DNA of 64,000 nucleotides from Gammaproteobacteria bacterium (GCA_030066085.1 JASJCI010000025.1:1-64000); one strand, 5' to 3'; positions 51,726 to 60,754 are shown, counted from the stretch's first letter. Numbers and translations: made by a program. Notes: generated by a model from the sequence alone, not told the origin.

Positions 51726-52778
51726 ATGTTCAAGTACGTATTTTTAGGCATTATCGCGGCAACGGTGTATTTCGTGTTCTTCCTGGACGTGGCGATCACC
51801 AACGAGATGGTCGGCCGGCTGTTCATCAGCGGTATCGGCGCCTGTTTCCTCGCGTTCTGTTTTTTCAAGTTTGGCCTGCACTACAAGATCGCGTCGCTCG
51901 GTCGCTTCGCGACCGCGTTCTATTACGCGGTCTTCGAGTACAAGAAAGTACAGACGGCGCCGTCCGACCTGCCGTACGTCGACAGTGTGCGGCAACAGGC
52001 CGAGGTTGCGCTCGCGGCCAACTTCGACCCGACGCTGTCCGGGGGTCAGCTGGCGATACCGGTTACGCTCTACTCAGGCAAGGATCCGTACCTCGAGGAG
52101 CTGCGCGCCAAGATCAAGGAAGCGGAGAAGCTCAAGCTCAAGTCGCACCAGCTCGATACCCAGGCGAACATCCTGCTCGACAAAACCCAGGATGACATGG
52201 TCGAGAAGAACCTCGTCACCGGCGAAAAGCCCAAGCTGTTCGATCGCTGGTTCGAGATGGTCGAGGGTACCGAGGCGATCATCGATCTGACCACCGACGA
52301 GCTGAAGGAACAGGGTTACGGCCAGTCTCCCGATTACGAAATGATCAGCCGGATCGCGCTCGATCGTAATCCGCATTTCGGCACGACCTACCGGATCTTC
52401 GAATCCGAGGCGATCGCCGGCATCCTGGCGCGTGCGCCGTTCATGATCATCCTGATCGGTATCATCGGTACCTTTGCCGGCTTTTACCTGGCGCTGGCGC
52501 AGGGCGGTGACATCAAGGCCGGTGCCTCGGTGGCGATCGTGAGCTCGCTGGTCGGCCTGCCGACCGCGCTGATGATGGAATATATCAATACGCTGTTTCC
52601 GGACCAGGATCGTTACCGGCGCGCGTTCAACACCTACAAGGTTGCACTGGAGTTGCTGTTCAACCACGAGCAGGAGCTTTCCAGTATTCGCCAGGACCGC
52701 CGGCGCGAAGACAAGCTGCCGGGCGAGTCTTACCAGCCCGAGGATCGCGCGGGTTCGTCTTATTCCGGACCGAACTAG
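51726..52778 (+). CDS. MotA/TolQ/ExbB-like ion channel subunit
   Basis: 350 residues. Two N-terminal membrane segments (~5-23 and ~27-48), a cytoplasmic region of about 180 residues rich in charged helices, and then two more segments: RAPFMIILIGIIGTFAGFYL (~240-262) and GASVAIVSSLVGLPTALMME (~272-296). The last pair has the spacing and G/A/T pattern of TolQ/ExbB/MotA helices that pack around the Asp-bearing helix of the partner. AGGGG at 51713 precedes the ATG. It ends at a strong terminator, so the two genes form a complete unit. Confidence 0.8.
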   Translation: MFKYVFLGIIAATVYFVFFLDVAITNEMVGRLFISGIGACFLAFCFFKFGLHYKIASLGRFATAFYYAVFEYKKVQTAPSDLPYVDSVRQQAEVALAANFDPTLSGGQLAIPVTLYSGKDPYLEELRAKIKEAEKLKLKSHQLDTQANILLDKTQDDMVEKNLVTGEKPKLFDRWFEMVEGTEAIIDLTTDELKEQGYGQSPDYEMISRIALDRNPHFGTTYRIFESEAIAGILARAPFMIILIGIIGTFAGFYLALAQGGDIKAGASVAIVSSLVGLPTALMMEYINTLFPDQDRYRRAFNTYKVALELLFNHEQELSSIRQDRRREDKLPGESYQPEDRAGSSYSGPN

Positions 52779-52800
52779 GTATACCGGGAAACTGCAAAGG

Positions 52801-52831
52801 GCCGGTGACGAGTCGTCACCGGCTTTTTTTT
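52801..52831 (+). terminator. Intrinsic terminator of the motor-like unit
   Basis: A 10-bp perfect stem (GCCGGTGACG/CGTCACCGGC, 52801-52823) with a 3-base loop AGT is followed by eight T. It lies 22 bp after the stop of the channel gene. Confidence 0.93.
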
Positions 52832-52928
52832 GCCCGCGTCTGGCGCGGTCAGGATGTGGGTATCGAGGCCATCAGCGTCCCTGCCAACGGCCACGATTCG
52901 GATGGACGGAGCGAGTACTCCGCCGTGA

Positions 52929-53117
52929 TCAAGGGTAACGGCTGTCGCGCCGGGTGGCGTGCAGACGTTCGAGCGCGTAGCGGCTGGTCTGGTCTTCGGC
53001 CGGAACATTCAGGCGGGTGTTGTCCGCGGCGCGGGCGATCAGCCGGTAAAACGCGATCGCGAACAGCAGGTGGGCAAGAATGAACCCGCTGGCGGCAAGG
53101 CCAATAGTGATATCCAT
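52929..53117 (-). CDS. Small single-pass membrane protein, 62 residues
   Basis: From ATG 53117. One membrane segment (GLAASGFILAHLLFAIAFYR) near the N-terminus and a charged cytoplasmic tail (AEDQTSRYALERLHATRRD). No family recognised. It lies 22 bp after another 62-residue single-pass protein on the same strand, so they are likely co-expressed and may work as a pair. Confidence 0.6.
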   Translation of the reverse strand: MDITIGLAASGFILAHLLFAIAFYRLIARAADNTRLNVPAEDQTSRYALERLHATRRDSRYP

Positions 53118-53139
53118 TTCTGTTTTCCCGGGTCTAGCC

Positions 53140-53328
53140 TCAGGCAGCCTTGCGCGAGTCAGAATGATCGTGCCGGCCAGCTTGCGGCCGTGAGCTGTGA
53201 CGCTCTTCGATCCGAACCGCCCGGGTGCGCAGGCGCAGCACGCGGTAAAAATTCCAGGCAAAAAATGCCAGGACCGAAACATAAATAAACATGTAACCCG
53301 CCGGTGCGGCGAAAATATCGTTTTCCAT
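53140..53328 (-). CDS. Small single-pass membrane protein, 62 residues (upstream partner)
   Basis: From ATG 53328. N-terminal ENDIFAAPAGYMFIYVSVLA runs into one membrane segment ending FFAWNFYRVL; a basic, His-rich tail follows (RIEERHSSRPQAGRHDHSD). No family recognised. Same length as the downstream protein, though the sequences differ. Confidence 0.6.
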   Translation of the reverse strand: MENDIFAAPAGYMFIYVSVLAFFAWNFYRVLRLRTRAVRIEERHSSRPQAGRHDHSDSRKAA

Positions 53329-53484
53329 CTTGGACTTGACTCCTGATCGATTCGTGTTAAACGCTGTGTCGGAAACTCGGCCGTCACAGCATCCGCGGCA
53401 CATTGTCTGGTAGACCGCGGGCATGCACTTGGTTTACGGCCGCAAGCGGGAGATGGATCAGCAGACCGGGCAGGAAAGGCGGTC

Positions 53485-54225
53485 CTAGTTGAGCAATTGC
53501 AGCAGGGTTGTCACGCAGAGACAGTCACGCCCGTACTGCCGCCGCAACACCTGTGACGGATGTTCCGTGTCGCCGAGGCTATCGAGTACCAGTGCGGCGC
53601 CGGTGAAGTCGTCGTCGCGCGTGTAGCCGTTGCGGGTGATGACGGTTTTCAACCCGGCACCGAGCGACGCGCGCAGACCGTTGCCCGAATCCTCGAAGGC
53701 GAGGCACTGGCGCGCATCGAGCCGCATTTTTGCCAGCACGTAGCGATAAATGTCCGGCGCGGGTTTTTTGCGCGGCACGACATCGCCGGCGCCGATGACC
53801 TCGAACCAGCCGATGCTGTGTTCACCGATGGTGCTGGCGAGCAGGGCGGCGACGTTTTGCGGCGTGGTCGTGGTCGCGATGGCAAGGCGGATACCCGCTT
53901 CACGCGCCTCGTTCAGCAGGCGTTCGACGCCCGCGCGCAGCGCAATGGCGTGGCCTTCGAGCAGCGCAACGTAGTGGCGGGTTTTAGCCGCGTGCAGGAG
54001 CGCGTCGAATTGCGGGTCTAGGTCCTGCAACAGCCCGCGAGTGCGCGCGAAATGCCGGATACGTTCCTTGCCGCCGGTGACGCTGAGCAGTGCGCCGTAG
54101 GTATCCTCGTCCCAGTGCCAGTCGAGGCCGGCCTCGGCAAATGCCAGGTTGAAGGCAACGCGGTGACCGTCGCGCTCGCTGTCGGCCAGCGTGCCGTCGA
54201 CATCGAAAACAAATGCCTCGATCAT
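53485..54225 (-). CDS. HAD phosphatase, CbbY-like
   Basis: 246 residues. Motif I FDVDGTLADSERDGHR, a helical cap (~15-85), motif II IATTTTPQN near residue 116, Lys in VPRKKPAPDIY near 153 and motif IV FEDSGNGLRAS near 176. This is the CbbY/beta-phosphoglucomutase-like subgroup; CbbY removes xylulose-1,5-bisphosphate in autotrophs but no Calvin-cycle genes are here. The gene follows a 103-residue hypothetical gene by 21 bp. Confidence 0.87.
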   Translation of the reverse strand: MIEAFVFDVDGTLADSERDGHRVAFNLAFAEAGLDWHWDEDTYGALLSVTGGKERIRHFARTRGLLQDLDPQFDALLHAAKTRHYVALLEGHAIALRAGVERLLNEAREAGIRLAIATTTTPQNVAALLASTIGEHSIGWFEVIGAGDVVPRKKPAPDIYRYVLAKMRLDARQCLAFEDSGNGLRASLGAGLKTVITRNGYTRDDDFTGAALVLDSLGDTEHPSQVLRRQYGRDCLCVTTLLQLLN

Positions 54226-54246
54226 GTTGTCGCCCCGCGGGTGGTT

Positions 54247-54558
54247 CTAATCGGGGTCCTGGTCGTCGCCCTGGCGGGAGTTACCAGCCGTGCGGTCGAA
54301 CTCGACGATGCGCGCACCCGGTCCCCGGTCACGGTACTGCGGCAGATCGGGCGGCGCATCGCCACGGAGTTCACGCTCGCGCGCCGCGATGAGCGCGAAG
54401 GCGGCGCGAATGTCCTCGATCGTCTGCTCCGACAGCGGGTTGCGCATGCCGGGTGGCGGGGTCACGTCGCGTACCACCGCAGCCAGCACCTGGCGCAGCT
54501 GGATCAGGATACGGTGTTCCAGCGTGGGTTGCGTTTTGTCGTCTTCGGTGTCGGACAT
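54247..54558 (-). CDS. Hypothetical 103-residue cytoplasmic protein
   Basis: No signal or membrane segment. The helical middle (ILIQLRQVLAAVVRDVTPPP, LSEQTIEDIRAAFALIAARE) is flanked by charged, probably disordered ends. It lies 21 bp before the CbbY-like gene on the same strand and was probably conserved with it. No function can be given. Confidence 0.6.
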   Translation of the reverse strand: MSDTEDDKTQPTLEHRILIQLRQVLAAVVRDVTPPPGMRNPLSEQTIEDIRAAFALIAARERELRGDAPPDLPQYRDRGPGARIVEFDRTAGNSRQGDDQDPD

Positions 54559-54747
54559 AATCGGATTTCAGCGGCCGGGCGAGGTTAGAGCATGCGTGAT
54601 TTCGAGCAAAAAAGAACTATCCTCGAAGGTATAGGTATCGACATGAGCAACCAGCACACTGGTTGACCGGTCAAAACGTCGGGTTTATCCGCCAGCGCTT
54701 CAAGGTAGAATACTTAACCTACCAATGATCACCGACAGGACCGCAGC

Positions 54748-55221
54748 ATGAGATCGATCGTCGCCATCGCGTGTTTTTTCGTCACCGCAACCGCGCTCGC
54801 GGGCGACCCTTTCTGGCGCGAGGGTATGACCGCCGAGCGTCATGAAATCACCGTCTACCGCAGCGAGACCTGTGGCTGCTGCAAGGCCTGGATCGAGCAC
54901 CTCGAGGAGCATAACTTCAGCGTCAACGACATGACCGTGGAAGATGTCAACGCCTACAAGCTGAAGCTCAAGGTACCGCCGAGCGGCGCCTCCTGCCACA
55001 CCGCGGTCGTCGATGGCGTCGTCGTCGAGGGTCACGTGCCCGCGCAGGACATCAAGCGCCTGCTTTCGAGCGAGCACAACACCCGCCTGCTGACCGTACC
55101 GGCGATGCCGTCGGGTACCCCGGGAATGGATATGCCCGGCGCGCCCAGACAGGATTTCAAGGTTTTCGCGGTGAGCGAGGACGACGAGGTCAGCGTATTC
55201 AACAGCTACACCGATTACTAG
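54748..55221 (+). CDS. DUF411 metal-binding protein
   Basis: 157 residues with a signal peptide (RSIVAIACFFVTATALA). The thioredoxin-like DUF411 domain has the metal motif SETCGCCKAWIEHLE near residue 42, then PSGASCHTAVVDG and VEGHVPAQDIKRLL. These proteins bind copper or other metals in the periplasm. The extra C-terminal part with MPSGTPGMDMPG is Met-rich, which also fits copper. Confidence 0.88.
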   Translation: MRSIVAIACFFVTATALAGDPFWREGMTAERHEITVYRSETCGCCKAWIEHLEEHNFSVNDMTVEDVNAYKLKLKVPPSGASCHTAVVDGVVVEGHVPAQDIKRLLSSEHNTRLLTVPAMPSGTPGMDMPGAPRQDFKVFAVSEDDEVSVFNSYTDY

Positions 55222-55460
55222 CTTCCGCACGATGAACGGCGCCAGCCGGTTGGTAACGGCCCCGTAGCTGCCGCCCGGGCGCTGCAGGCGCGTGCCGCCT
55301 GCGATTCACGATGTCATCTCCCGGCCGTCCGGCGCGTGCGACAGCCATTGCTATCAGTTCGAAAAAACCGAAATCATGGCATAAACAATTCGGATTTTTA
55401 TTCAAGCGCTGCACCCCTATCATTTCCCCTCACGAAACAGGATTTCGCGAGGAGGAAAAA

Positions 55461-55832
55461 ATGAAAATCGAGATACAGGCCGACGGAATCGAGCTCAACG
55501 AGAAGCTGCGTGATTTTACGCTCTGCTGTGCCGGTTTCGAGCTCGGCAATTTCAAACAGCGCATCGATACCGTGCGGGTTAGCCTGGCTAACCTGGTGAA
55601 TTCGCAACAGGGTCGTGACCAGTTCTGCCAGGTGCGGGTAATATTCGCCGAGCGCCAGGACGTGGTGGTCGAGGCGATCGATATAGACCTGCACGTCGCT
55701 ATCCACTGGGCGCTGGAGCGCGCGGGCTGGAACGTGGCCAGCCGGGTACAGCTCGAACAGCGCAGGCTCGAGCGCGGCCTGATTGCCGCGCAGGCTCTCG
55801 GCGGCGAGGGTGAGCCTGACCGGGCCGCCTGA
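55461..55832 (+). CDS. HPF/RaiA-like ribosome-associated protein
   Basis: 123 residues from ATG 55461 (AGGAGG just upstream). The pattern KIEIQADGIELNEKLRDF, TVRVSLANLVNSQ, FCQVRVIFAERQDVVVEAID and IHWALERAGWNVASRV is that of the S30EA/HPF fold. The HPF family stabilises inactive ribosomes in starvation; this one has a modified helix 1 and a longer C-terminus, so it may be a divergent member. Confidence 0.65.
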   Translation: MKIEIQADGIELNEKLRDFTLCCAGFELGNFKQRIDTVRVSLANLVNSQQGRDQFCQVRVIFAERQDVVVEAIDIDLHVAIHWALERAGWNVASRVQLEQRRLERGLIAAQALGGEGEPDRAA

Positions 55833-56398
55833 ACGCAAGCCTTCCGCCGGGCGGGATCCCTTGCCTTTGCTGTACGCCACCGCCCGGCTCTCGGGAACGA
55901 CGGCTCCCGCTGCCAGCTGATTGAGCCCTTCAGCTGCCCCCGTCGACACGTCGCCGTCGCGCATTACGACGTGGTCGATCCCTTGCCGGCGCTTACTGCG
56001 GATGCGTGGCGTATACCCGGCGATGGGTAGACATCGCATCGAGGCTGACCATGGTCAGGGCCGCCACCGCCACCATGGTCAGTGTCCTTGTATTCACCCG
56101 AACGGCGGCACGCCCCATAGCCGGCTTCGACGCGAGCTTGAGCATCGCGACCTGCAGACCCCACAACGAGCCCATGACGAGCAGCATCAGGATCGATAAC
56201 GGCGTAACCTGCGGCATGTGATCCCGGTGCCAGGCGGGGCATGCACGGGCCCGCCGTCAAGACGGATGTCCCCGGGCTGGTGGATATTGCCGTTCAGTAT
56301 ACCCATTTCAGGTCCGAAACCCGCTGGTCGACGTACCGCTACCCTGCAGGGTGGTTGCCGCGGCCTGCGGGCAAGCACTGACATGACAGGAGACAAGC
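55833..56398. other. Region without a clear intact gene
   Basis: 566 bases. Apart from the short EamA-like fragment on the minus strand at 55993-56217 there is no supported gene. The ribosome binding site for sohB (AGGAGA at 56388-56393) is at the right end. Confidence 0.5.
55993..56217 (-). pseudogene. Possible remnant of an EamA/DMT transporter N-terminus
   Basis: A 74-residue frame begins with LSILMLLVMGSLWGLQVAML then KLASKP, close to the first membrane segment of EamA permeases (LWGxNFxxxKLA). After that the frame turns arginine-rich (GRAAVRVNTRTLTMV) and stops. Intact EamA proteins are ~290 residues. Either a decayed gene or a small membrane protein; evidence is weak. Confidence 0.35.
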
Positions 56399-57481
56399 GT
56401 GACAGAATTCCTACTTGACTACGGCCTGTTCGCCGCCAAGCTGGCGACTTTCGTCGTTGCCGTGCTGGTCGTAATCCTCGTATCCGCGCTGGCCACCCGG
56501 CGCAGGCGCAGGTCGATGAAGGGCCATATCGAAACCACCCGGGTCAACGATGAACTCGAGGCGATGCAGACCGCGCTCGATGCCGCCGTATCCGATCCCG
56601 ATACCTTCAAGCTGCATCTAAAGCAGCGGCAAAAAGACAAGAAACTCGAACGCAAGCAGCGGCGCAAGACGCTGAAGCAGGCTATGCGCGGCACCCCCGA
56701 CGCAGCGGACATGGAATCGGGCAAGGCGCGCGTTTTCGTGCTCGACTTCGATGGCGACCTGCGCGCGTCAGCGGTGTCGCGCCTGCGCAAGGAAATCACC
56801 GCGGTCCTGTCGATGGTCCGCGGCGGCGATGCCGTGGTGCTGCGACTCGAGAGCAGCGGCGGCATGGTGCACGCCTATGGCCTCGCGTCGTCGCAACTGC
56901 AGCGCTTGCGCGATCGGGACATCGATCTCACCGTGTGCGTCGACAAGGTTGCCGCCAGCGGGGGTTACATGATGGCCTGCGTCGCAAACCGTATCCTGGC
57001 GGCACCCTTCGCGGTGCTCGGCTCGATCGGCGTAATCGCGCAGATTCCCAATTTCCATCGACTGCTGAAGAAAAACGACATCGATTTCGAGATGATTACC
57101 GCCGGCGAGCACAAGCGTACGCTGACCATGCTCGGTGAAAACACCGACAAGGGACGCGCCAAGTTCATCGAGGAGATCGAGGACGTGCACCAGCTGTTCA
57201 AGGACTACGTCGCCGAGCATCGTCCCGCGCTCGACCTTGCCAGGGTCGCAACCGGTGAAACCTGGTACGGTCAGCGCGCGCTGCAGCTGGCGCTGGTCGA
57301 CCAATTGAAAACCAGCGACGAGCACATAGCGGACGCCTGCGAGACGGCCGATGTGTTCGAGGTACGTTACGAGGAAAAGAAGCCGCTGCCGGAGCGCCTG
57401 GGCATCGCCGTGCAGGACGCGGCGGACGGACTGTTGCTGCGCTGGTGGGAACGCGGCACCAGCCGCCGCCACCTGTCCTGA
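56399..57481 (+). CDS. sohB: Inner membrane peptidase SohB
   Basis: 360 residues from GTG 56399 (AGGAGA 6 bases upstream). One N-terminal membrane segment (LATFVVAVLVVILVSALA), a basic charged stretch, and the S49 peptidase core: VLRLESSGGMVHAYGLA, VCVDKVAASGGYMMACVA with the catalytic Ser, FAVLGSIGVIAQIPNFH, and Lys in HKRTLTMLGEN. Size and order match SohB. It clips membrane proteins or signal peptides. Confidence 0.93.
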   Translation: MTEFLLDYGLFAAKLATFVVAVLVVILVSALATRRRRRSMKGHIETTRVNDELEAMQTALDAAVSDPDTFKLHLKQRQKDKKLERKQRRKTLKQAMRGTPDAADMESGKARVFVLDFDGDLRASAVSRLRKEITAVLSMVRGGDAVVLRLESSGGMVHAYGLASSQLQRLRDRDIDLTVCVDKVAASGGYMMACVANRILAAPFAVLGSIGVIAQIPNFHRLLKKNDIDFEMITAGEHKRTLTMLGENTDKGRAKFIEEIEDVHQLFKDYVAEHRPALDLARVATGETWYGQRALQLALVDQLKTSDEHIADACETADVFEVRYEEKKPLPERLGIAVQDAADGLLLRWWERGTSRRHLS

Positions 57482-57496
57482 AACGCGCGACGTCGG

Positions 57497-58153
57497 TTAG
57501 CGATTGACCTGGATCATGATTTCGTTGCGGCGCAGGAACGGCAAGGTCCAGGGCGGATCGTAGCCGGCGTAGCTCGGTCCCGACATCGCGTCGAGGCCGT
57601 TCTGCTCGAGCCAGTCGCTCAGGCGCGCGAAGTTTTGTTCGAACTTGCGTTCGCTCCTGAGACCGGAGTAGGTCAGCACCGCGATGCGACGCGGTTGCAG
57701 CGCGCGCAGGCGCACGTCGTCGCGTAACGGTTCGGGCGCGCTGTCGATGGTATAACTGGCGGGCAGGACGAAGGCAAAACGCCAGCCGGTGGTGGCCTTG
57801 TCGGCGATCACCGGTGCGGTCATTTCGATCGATTCGCCGCGGTCGTCCTCGCTGGCAACCACCGGTGCGGTCATCTCGATATCCTGTCGTGCACGGTTTT
57901 CACCGGAAATATAGGCAAACAGCCTGCCGAAGGCGCGGTTGCCGGCATCGTCGAAATCAGCCTCGACGAAAGTTTCGACCACGACCATCGAGTGATAGTC
58001 CCGGACCTCGATGTCGCCGCTGGTCCGGACCAGGTCGTAGCCTGCTTCCTCGACGGTCCTGACGCCGAACATGCTGCAGCCGCCGAGCAGCAGCAAGGCG
58101 CAAATGGTTGCGAGCCGGGTGGTCGCGGAAGGGTCGAGATCTGGTGGTACCAT
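57497..58153 (-). CDS. SOUL heme-binding family lipoprotein
   Basis: 218 residues from ATG 58153, which places lipobox LLLLGGC near residue 25. The SOUL domain follows: EEAGYDLVRTSGDIEVRDYH, AFGRLFAYISGENRARQDIE, MTAPVV and IEMTAPVIADK, and the C-terminal WTLPFLRRNEIMIQV. The family binds heme in eukaryotes; the bacterial role is unknown. Confidence 0.87.
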   Translation of the reverse strand: MVPPDLDPSATTRLATICALLLLGGCSMFGVRTVEEAGYDLVRTSGDIEVRDYHSMVVVETFVEADFDDAGNRAFGRLFAYISGENRARQDIEMTAPVVASEDDRGESIEMTAPVIADKATTGWRFAFVLPASYTIDSAPEPLRDDVRLRALQPRRIAVLTYSGLRSERKFEQNFARLSDWLEQNGLDAMSGPSYAGYDPPWTLPFLRRNEIMIQVNR

Positions 58154-58300
58154 GAGCGAAGTCACGCGTGCTGTTGTAAGGCACAATACGCGCGCTCCGG
58201 ACCGATGGATCGCGAACCTGGCGCAAAAGGAAACCGGCGGGCTCGTCCCTGTGCCCCCCGGATTACGGATTTGCCGGCCTGTTTGCCGGCCGGGCCGTCG

Positions 58301-58642
58301 CTAGTGCAGTACCGGCAGCCGGTTCAGGCGGAAGCGCAGCGCGAACTTGCCGTTGCCGATCACGCGCGCCTCGCCGTCGATGACACCGGCCTCGACCTTG
58401 CCGCGAAACTCGATCGGCAGGCCCTTGACGTCGGACTGGCCGAACAGCGTGCGGGTGTCGATGTGCTGCGTCAGGTTTCCTTCCATCGCGAAAGCTTCGC
58501 CGTCGATGGCGTAGGTACCGGTGGTAAAGTGTTCCGCGCTGGCGCTGCGGAACTCGCCGTCGCTGATGAAGGCGGTGGAAAACTGTTCCCAGCCGTAGGG
58601 TCCGAGTATTTCGACCGCGTAGATACCGTCCACGTTTTGCAT
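58301..58642 (-). CDS. GrlR-like small protein
   Basis: 113 residues. NVDGIYAVEILGPYGWEQFS, GEFRSASAEHFTTGTYAIDG and HIDTRTLFGQSDVKGLPIEF give the beta-barrel pattern of GrlR-domain proteins, first seen as a type III secretion regulator in enteropathogenic E. coli. In other bacteria these are of unknown function, and no secretion genes are nearby. Confidence 0.55.
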   Translation of the reverse strand: MQNVDGIYAVEILGPYGWEQFSTAFISDGEFRSASAEHFTTGTYAIDGEAFAMEGNLTQHIDTRTLFGQSDVKGLPIEFRGKVEAGVIDGEARVIGNGKFALRFRLNRLPVLH

Positions 58643-58847
58643 GTTCGTCTCCTGACTGTATTCGTTGAGGCAATCCCGGGAACGGATCGGCCGGCGCGGG
58701 TGTGCCGCGATCGGTCCCGTGATCGATGAGGTAAATATGGATTCAATCCCGCCGAAATAAAATTCGAATTAATAATCCGAATACTTCGAAAAATATAAGT
58801 AACGTGCCCAGCGGCCGTGAGCCCGCTGCAAAAAGTCGCGCAGCCGG

Positions 58848-59675
58848 TCAGGTACCGAAGAACTTCGAGAATGTTACCAACAGCGACAGGCTCGAATCTT
58901 CGTCGGTCAACGGGCTATCGGAGATTGCCGAGTCGAACCAGGTATTTTCGATGACGACGCGCGTCAGGCCACCGAGAAATGCCGGTGTCGCCAGTGTTAT
59001 CCCCAGCGTCGTGTTCAGCGCGCTGTCGCCATCGTAAGCCGGACGAAATGAGGTAGCCTCGGTATCGGTGACCCCGTAGTAGTAGTCGACGTGGCGGCTG
59101 TCGAGGTAGCTCAGGCCGATCCCGGGTTCGACCAGGAGCGGCCCCGCGCGGTATACGCGCGCCAGGCCGAGGGAAAGTTCTCGGCCATCCGAGCGATCGA
59201 GCACATCGTGCAGACTTGACAGTTCGATCTTCCAGTCGTTGCGCTGGTAACCGAGACCGATGCCGGCATCGAGCGAGATTTCGCGCTCTTCCATACCCTC
59301 GAATATGTCGCTGTCGGATTCGTCGAAGCCGTCGAAGCGCGGACTCAGGCGCAGGTCGAGCTCGAATTCGCCGAGTTTCGCTGCCTTCCAGGACACGAAC
59401 GGGCCGAATACGCTCAGTCTCTTACCGCGGTAGCCGAGGATGGGCAGGGCAGTTACCTGCTGATCGTAATCATCGTAAATCCCGCTGTCGATGCCGACCG
59501 CGGCACCGTACAGGAACCCCTGCGGTTCGAGGCGGGCGCGGTTTTCGCCGCGCTCGGATGCATTTTCGCTCGCGCCCGCGGTCCCGCTGGCGAATGCCAG
59601 CAGGCTCAGCATCATGGCCAGCAGGCTGGCGCGGCCCAGACCGCAGCCGCTGTATGGCTTCCTGGATATTTTCAT
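58848..59675 (-). CDS. MipA/OmpV-family outer membrane protein
   Basis: 275 residues. Signal peptide (LLAMMLSLLAFASGTAGA), then a beta-barrel pattern: GFLYGAAVGIDSGIYDDYDQ, LPILGYRGKRLSVFGPFVSW, ISLDAGIGLGYQRND, LSYLDSRHVDYYYGVT and a C-terminal Phe-containing strand (LSLLVTFSKFFGT). MipA/OmpV proteins are outer-membrane scaffolds or porin-like barrels. The start is 36 residues upstream of the mature part. Confidence 0.87.
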   Translation of the reverse strand: MKISRKPYSGCGLGRASLLAMMLSLLAFASGTAGASENASERGENRARLEPQGFLYGAAVGIDSGIYDDYDQQVTALPILGYRGKRLSVFGPFVSWKAAKLGEFELDLRLSPRFDGFDESDSDIFEGMEEREISLDAGIGLGYQRNDWKIELSSLHDVLDRSDGRELSLGLARVYRAGPLLVEPGIGLSYLDSRHVDYYYGVTDTEATSFRPAYDGDSALNTTLGITLATPAFLGGLTRVVIENTWFDSAISDSPLTDEDSSLSLLVTFSKFFGT

Positions 59676-59710
59676 CGGTAAGTATACGCGGGCGACGCGG
59701 CGCTGGTTCG

Positions 59711-60754
59711 CTATAGCTTGCTGTTCTCGATCAGTTCGCCGATGGCGGCGGCGCTGCTCGCGGGGTCGCGGCGATAGACTTCGAGCACCTGCTGCGCGAG
59801 GGCCTGCCAGTGTGCCGTGCTGGACGGCAGCAGTTCCTCGAGTGCTGCGCGTCGGCCGCTCGCCGTCCAGTCGTCGAAGGCGGTCGCCAGGGCGGGGAAC
59901 AGATGCTTGCGCAGGTGCGTGAGGTTGGCGAAAAAAAAGTGCAGCGGCGCGTCGTCATCGGCGGCCAGCAGTCCCGGCAGGGTACTCTGCGAATCGGCGA
60001 GGTGGTCGCGCACCGCCCGCAGCAGGAAGGCGGTTTTCGAGCGCGGCATGGCCGCCAGCATCTGTTCCCACTCGGGGCCGAGTTGCTGGCCGGCCAGCAC
60101 TTCACCCTTTTCGTGCAGCAGCACGGATTCGAGCATCGCGTCGGTCATGGCTTCCAGCGCGGCACCGGCATCGCGGTCGAAATCGAAGTTGCCGAGCGCG
60201 CGTCCCATGGCATTGTCGAGTCGATTCCAGCGCCACTCCTCGAAACGTTCCCAGATCATCCGGCGCAGCGATTCGCGTCGAATGTAGATCGTGCCGTCGC
60301 GGGTCATGGCCGGTGGCGCGGTCAGGTCGCGCGCGTACTCGGTCTCGCTGATCAGCACGGTAAAATCGGCCCGCGTCTCGCGCCGCAGCAGTTTGCCGAG
60401 GAAAAAATGCGGTGTCGACTGCTGGCCGAGACCACCGCTGTAAACCAGCCCGTGCGGGTTGAGCGCGGCGTTCATCGCGCGGTCGTCGAAGGGGTCGTAA
60501 CACAGGCCGTCGAGCGGCAGGTCCTCGAAGGGCTCGTCCTCGATGCGCTCCCACAGGCTTTCGCGCTCGCGCAGCCAGTCGCCGACATCGCTCTGACACA
60601 CGCTGTCATCGAAGCGATAGCCTTTTTCCCAGCGGTAGTATTCGCGCATCTTGAGCAGGTAAACGCACAGCGTATAGTCGCCGGCGTGACGCGCGTCGGA
60701 GATATGGCAGTTGCGCTGGACCGCGCTCAACAGTGACTCGAGACCTGGTTCCAT
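59711..60754 (-). CDS. Conserved hypothetical protein (Sfum_1244-like)
   Basis: 347 residues, cytoplasmic, no signal or membrane segment. NCHISDARHAGDYTLCVYLL then KMREYYRWEKGYRF near the N-terminus is, as I recall, the hallmark of Sfum_1244-family proteins. The rest is helical and charged. No catalytic motif is evident and function is unknown. It lies on the same strand as the outer membrane protein gene, 35 bp before it. Confidence 0.6.
   Translation of the reverse strand: MEPGLESLLSAVQRNCHISDARHAGDYTLCVYLLKMREYYRWEKGYRFDDSVCQSDVGDWLRERESLWERIEDEPFEDLPLDGLCYDPFDDRAMNAALNPHGLVYSGGLGQQSTPHFFLGKLLRRETRADFTVLISETEYARDLTAPPAMTRDGTIYIRRESLRRMIWERFEEWRWNRLDNAMGRALGNFDFDRDAGAALEAMTDAMLESVLLHEKGEVLAGQQLGPEWEQMLAAMPRSKTAFLLRAVRDHLADSQSTLPGLLAADDDAPLHFFFANLTHLRKHLFPALATAFDDWTASGRRAALEELLPSSTAHWQALAQQVLEVYRRDPASSAAAIGELIENSKL

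Noticed and set aside
49953-52778. Complete Zorya anti-phage system
   Set aside because: zorC/zorD/zorE are absent, the coil is on the OmpA-domain protein rather than the channel subunit, and gene order is reversed.
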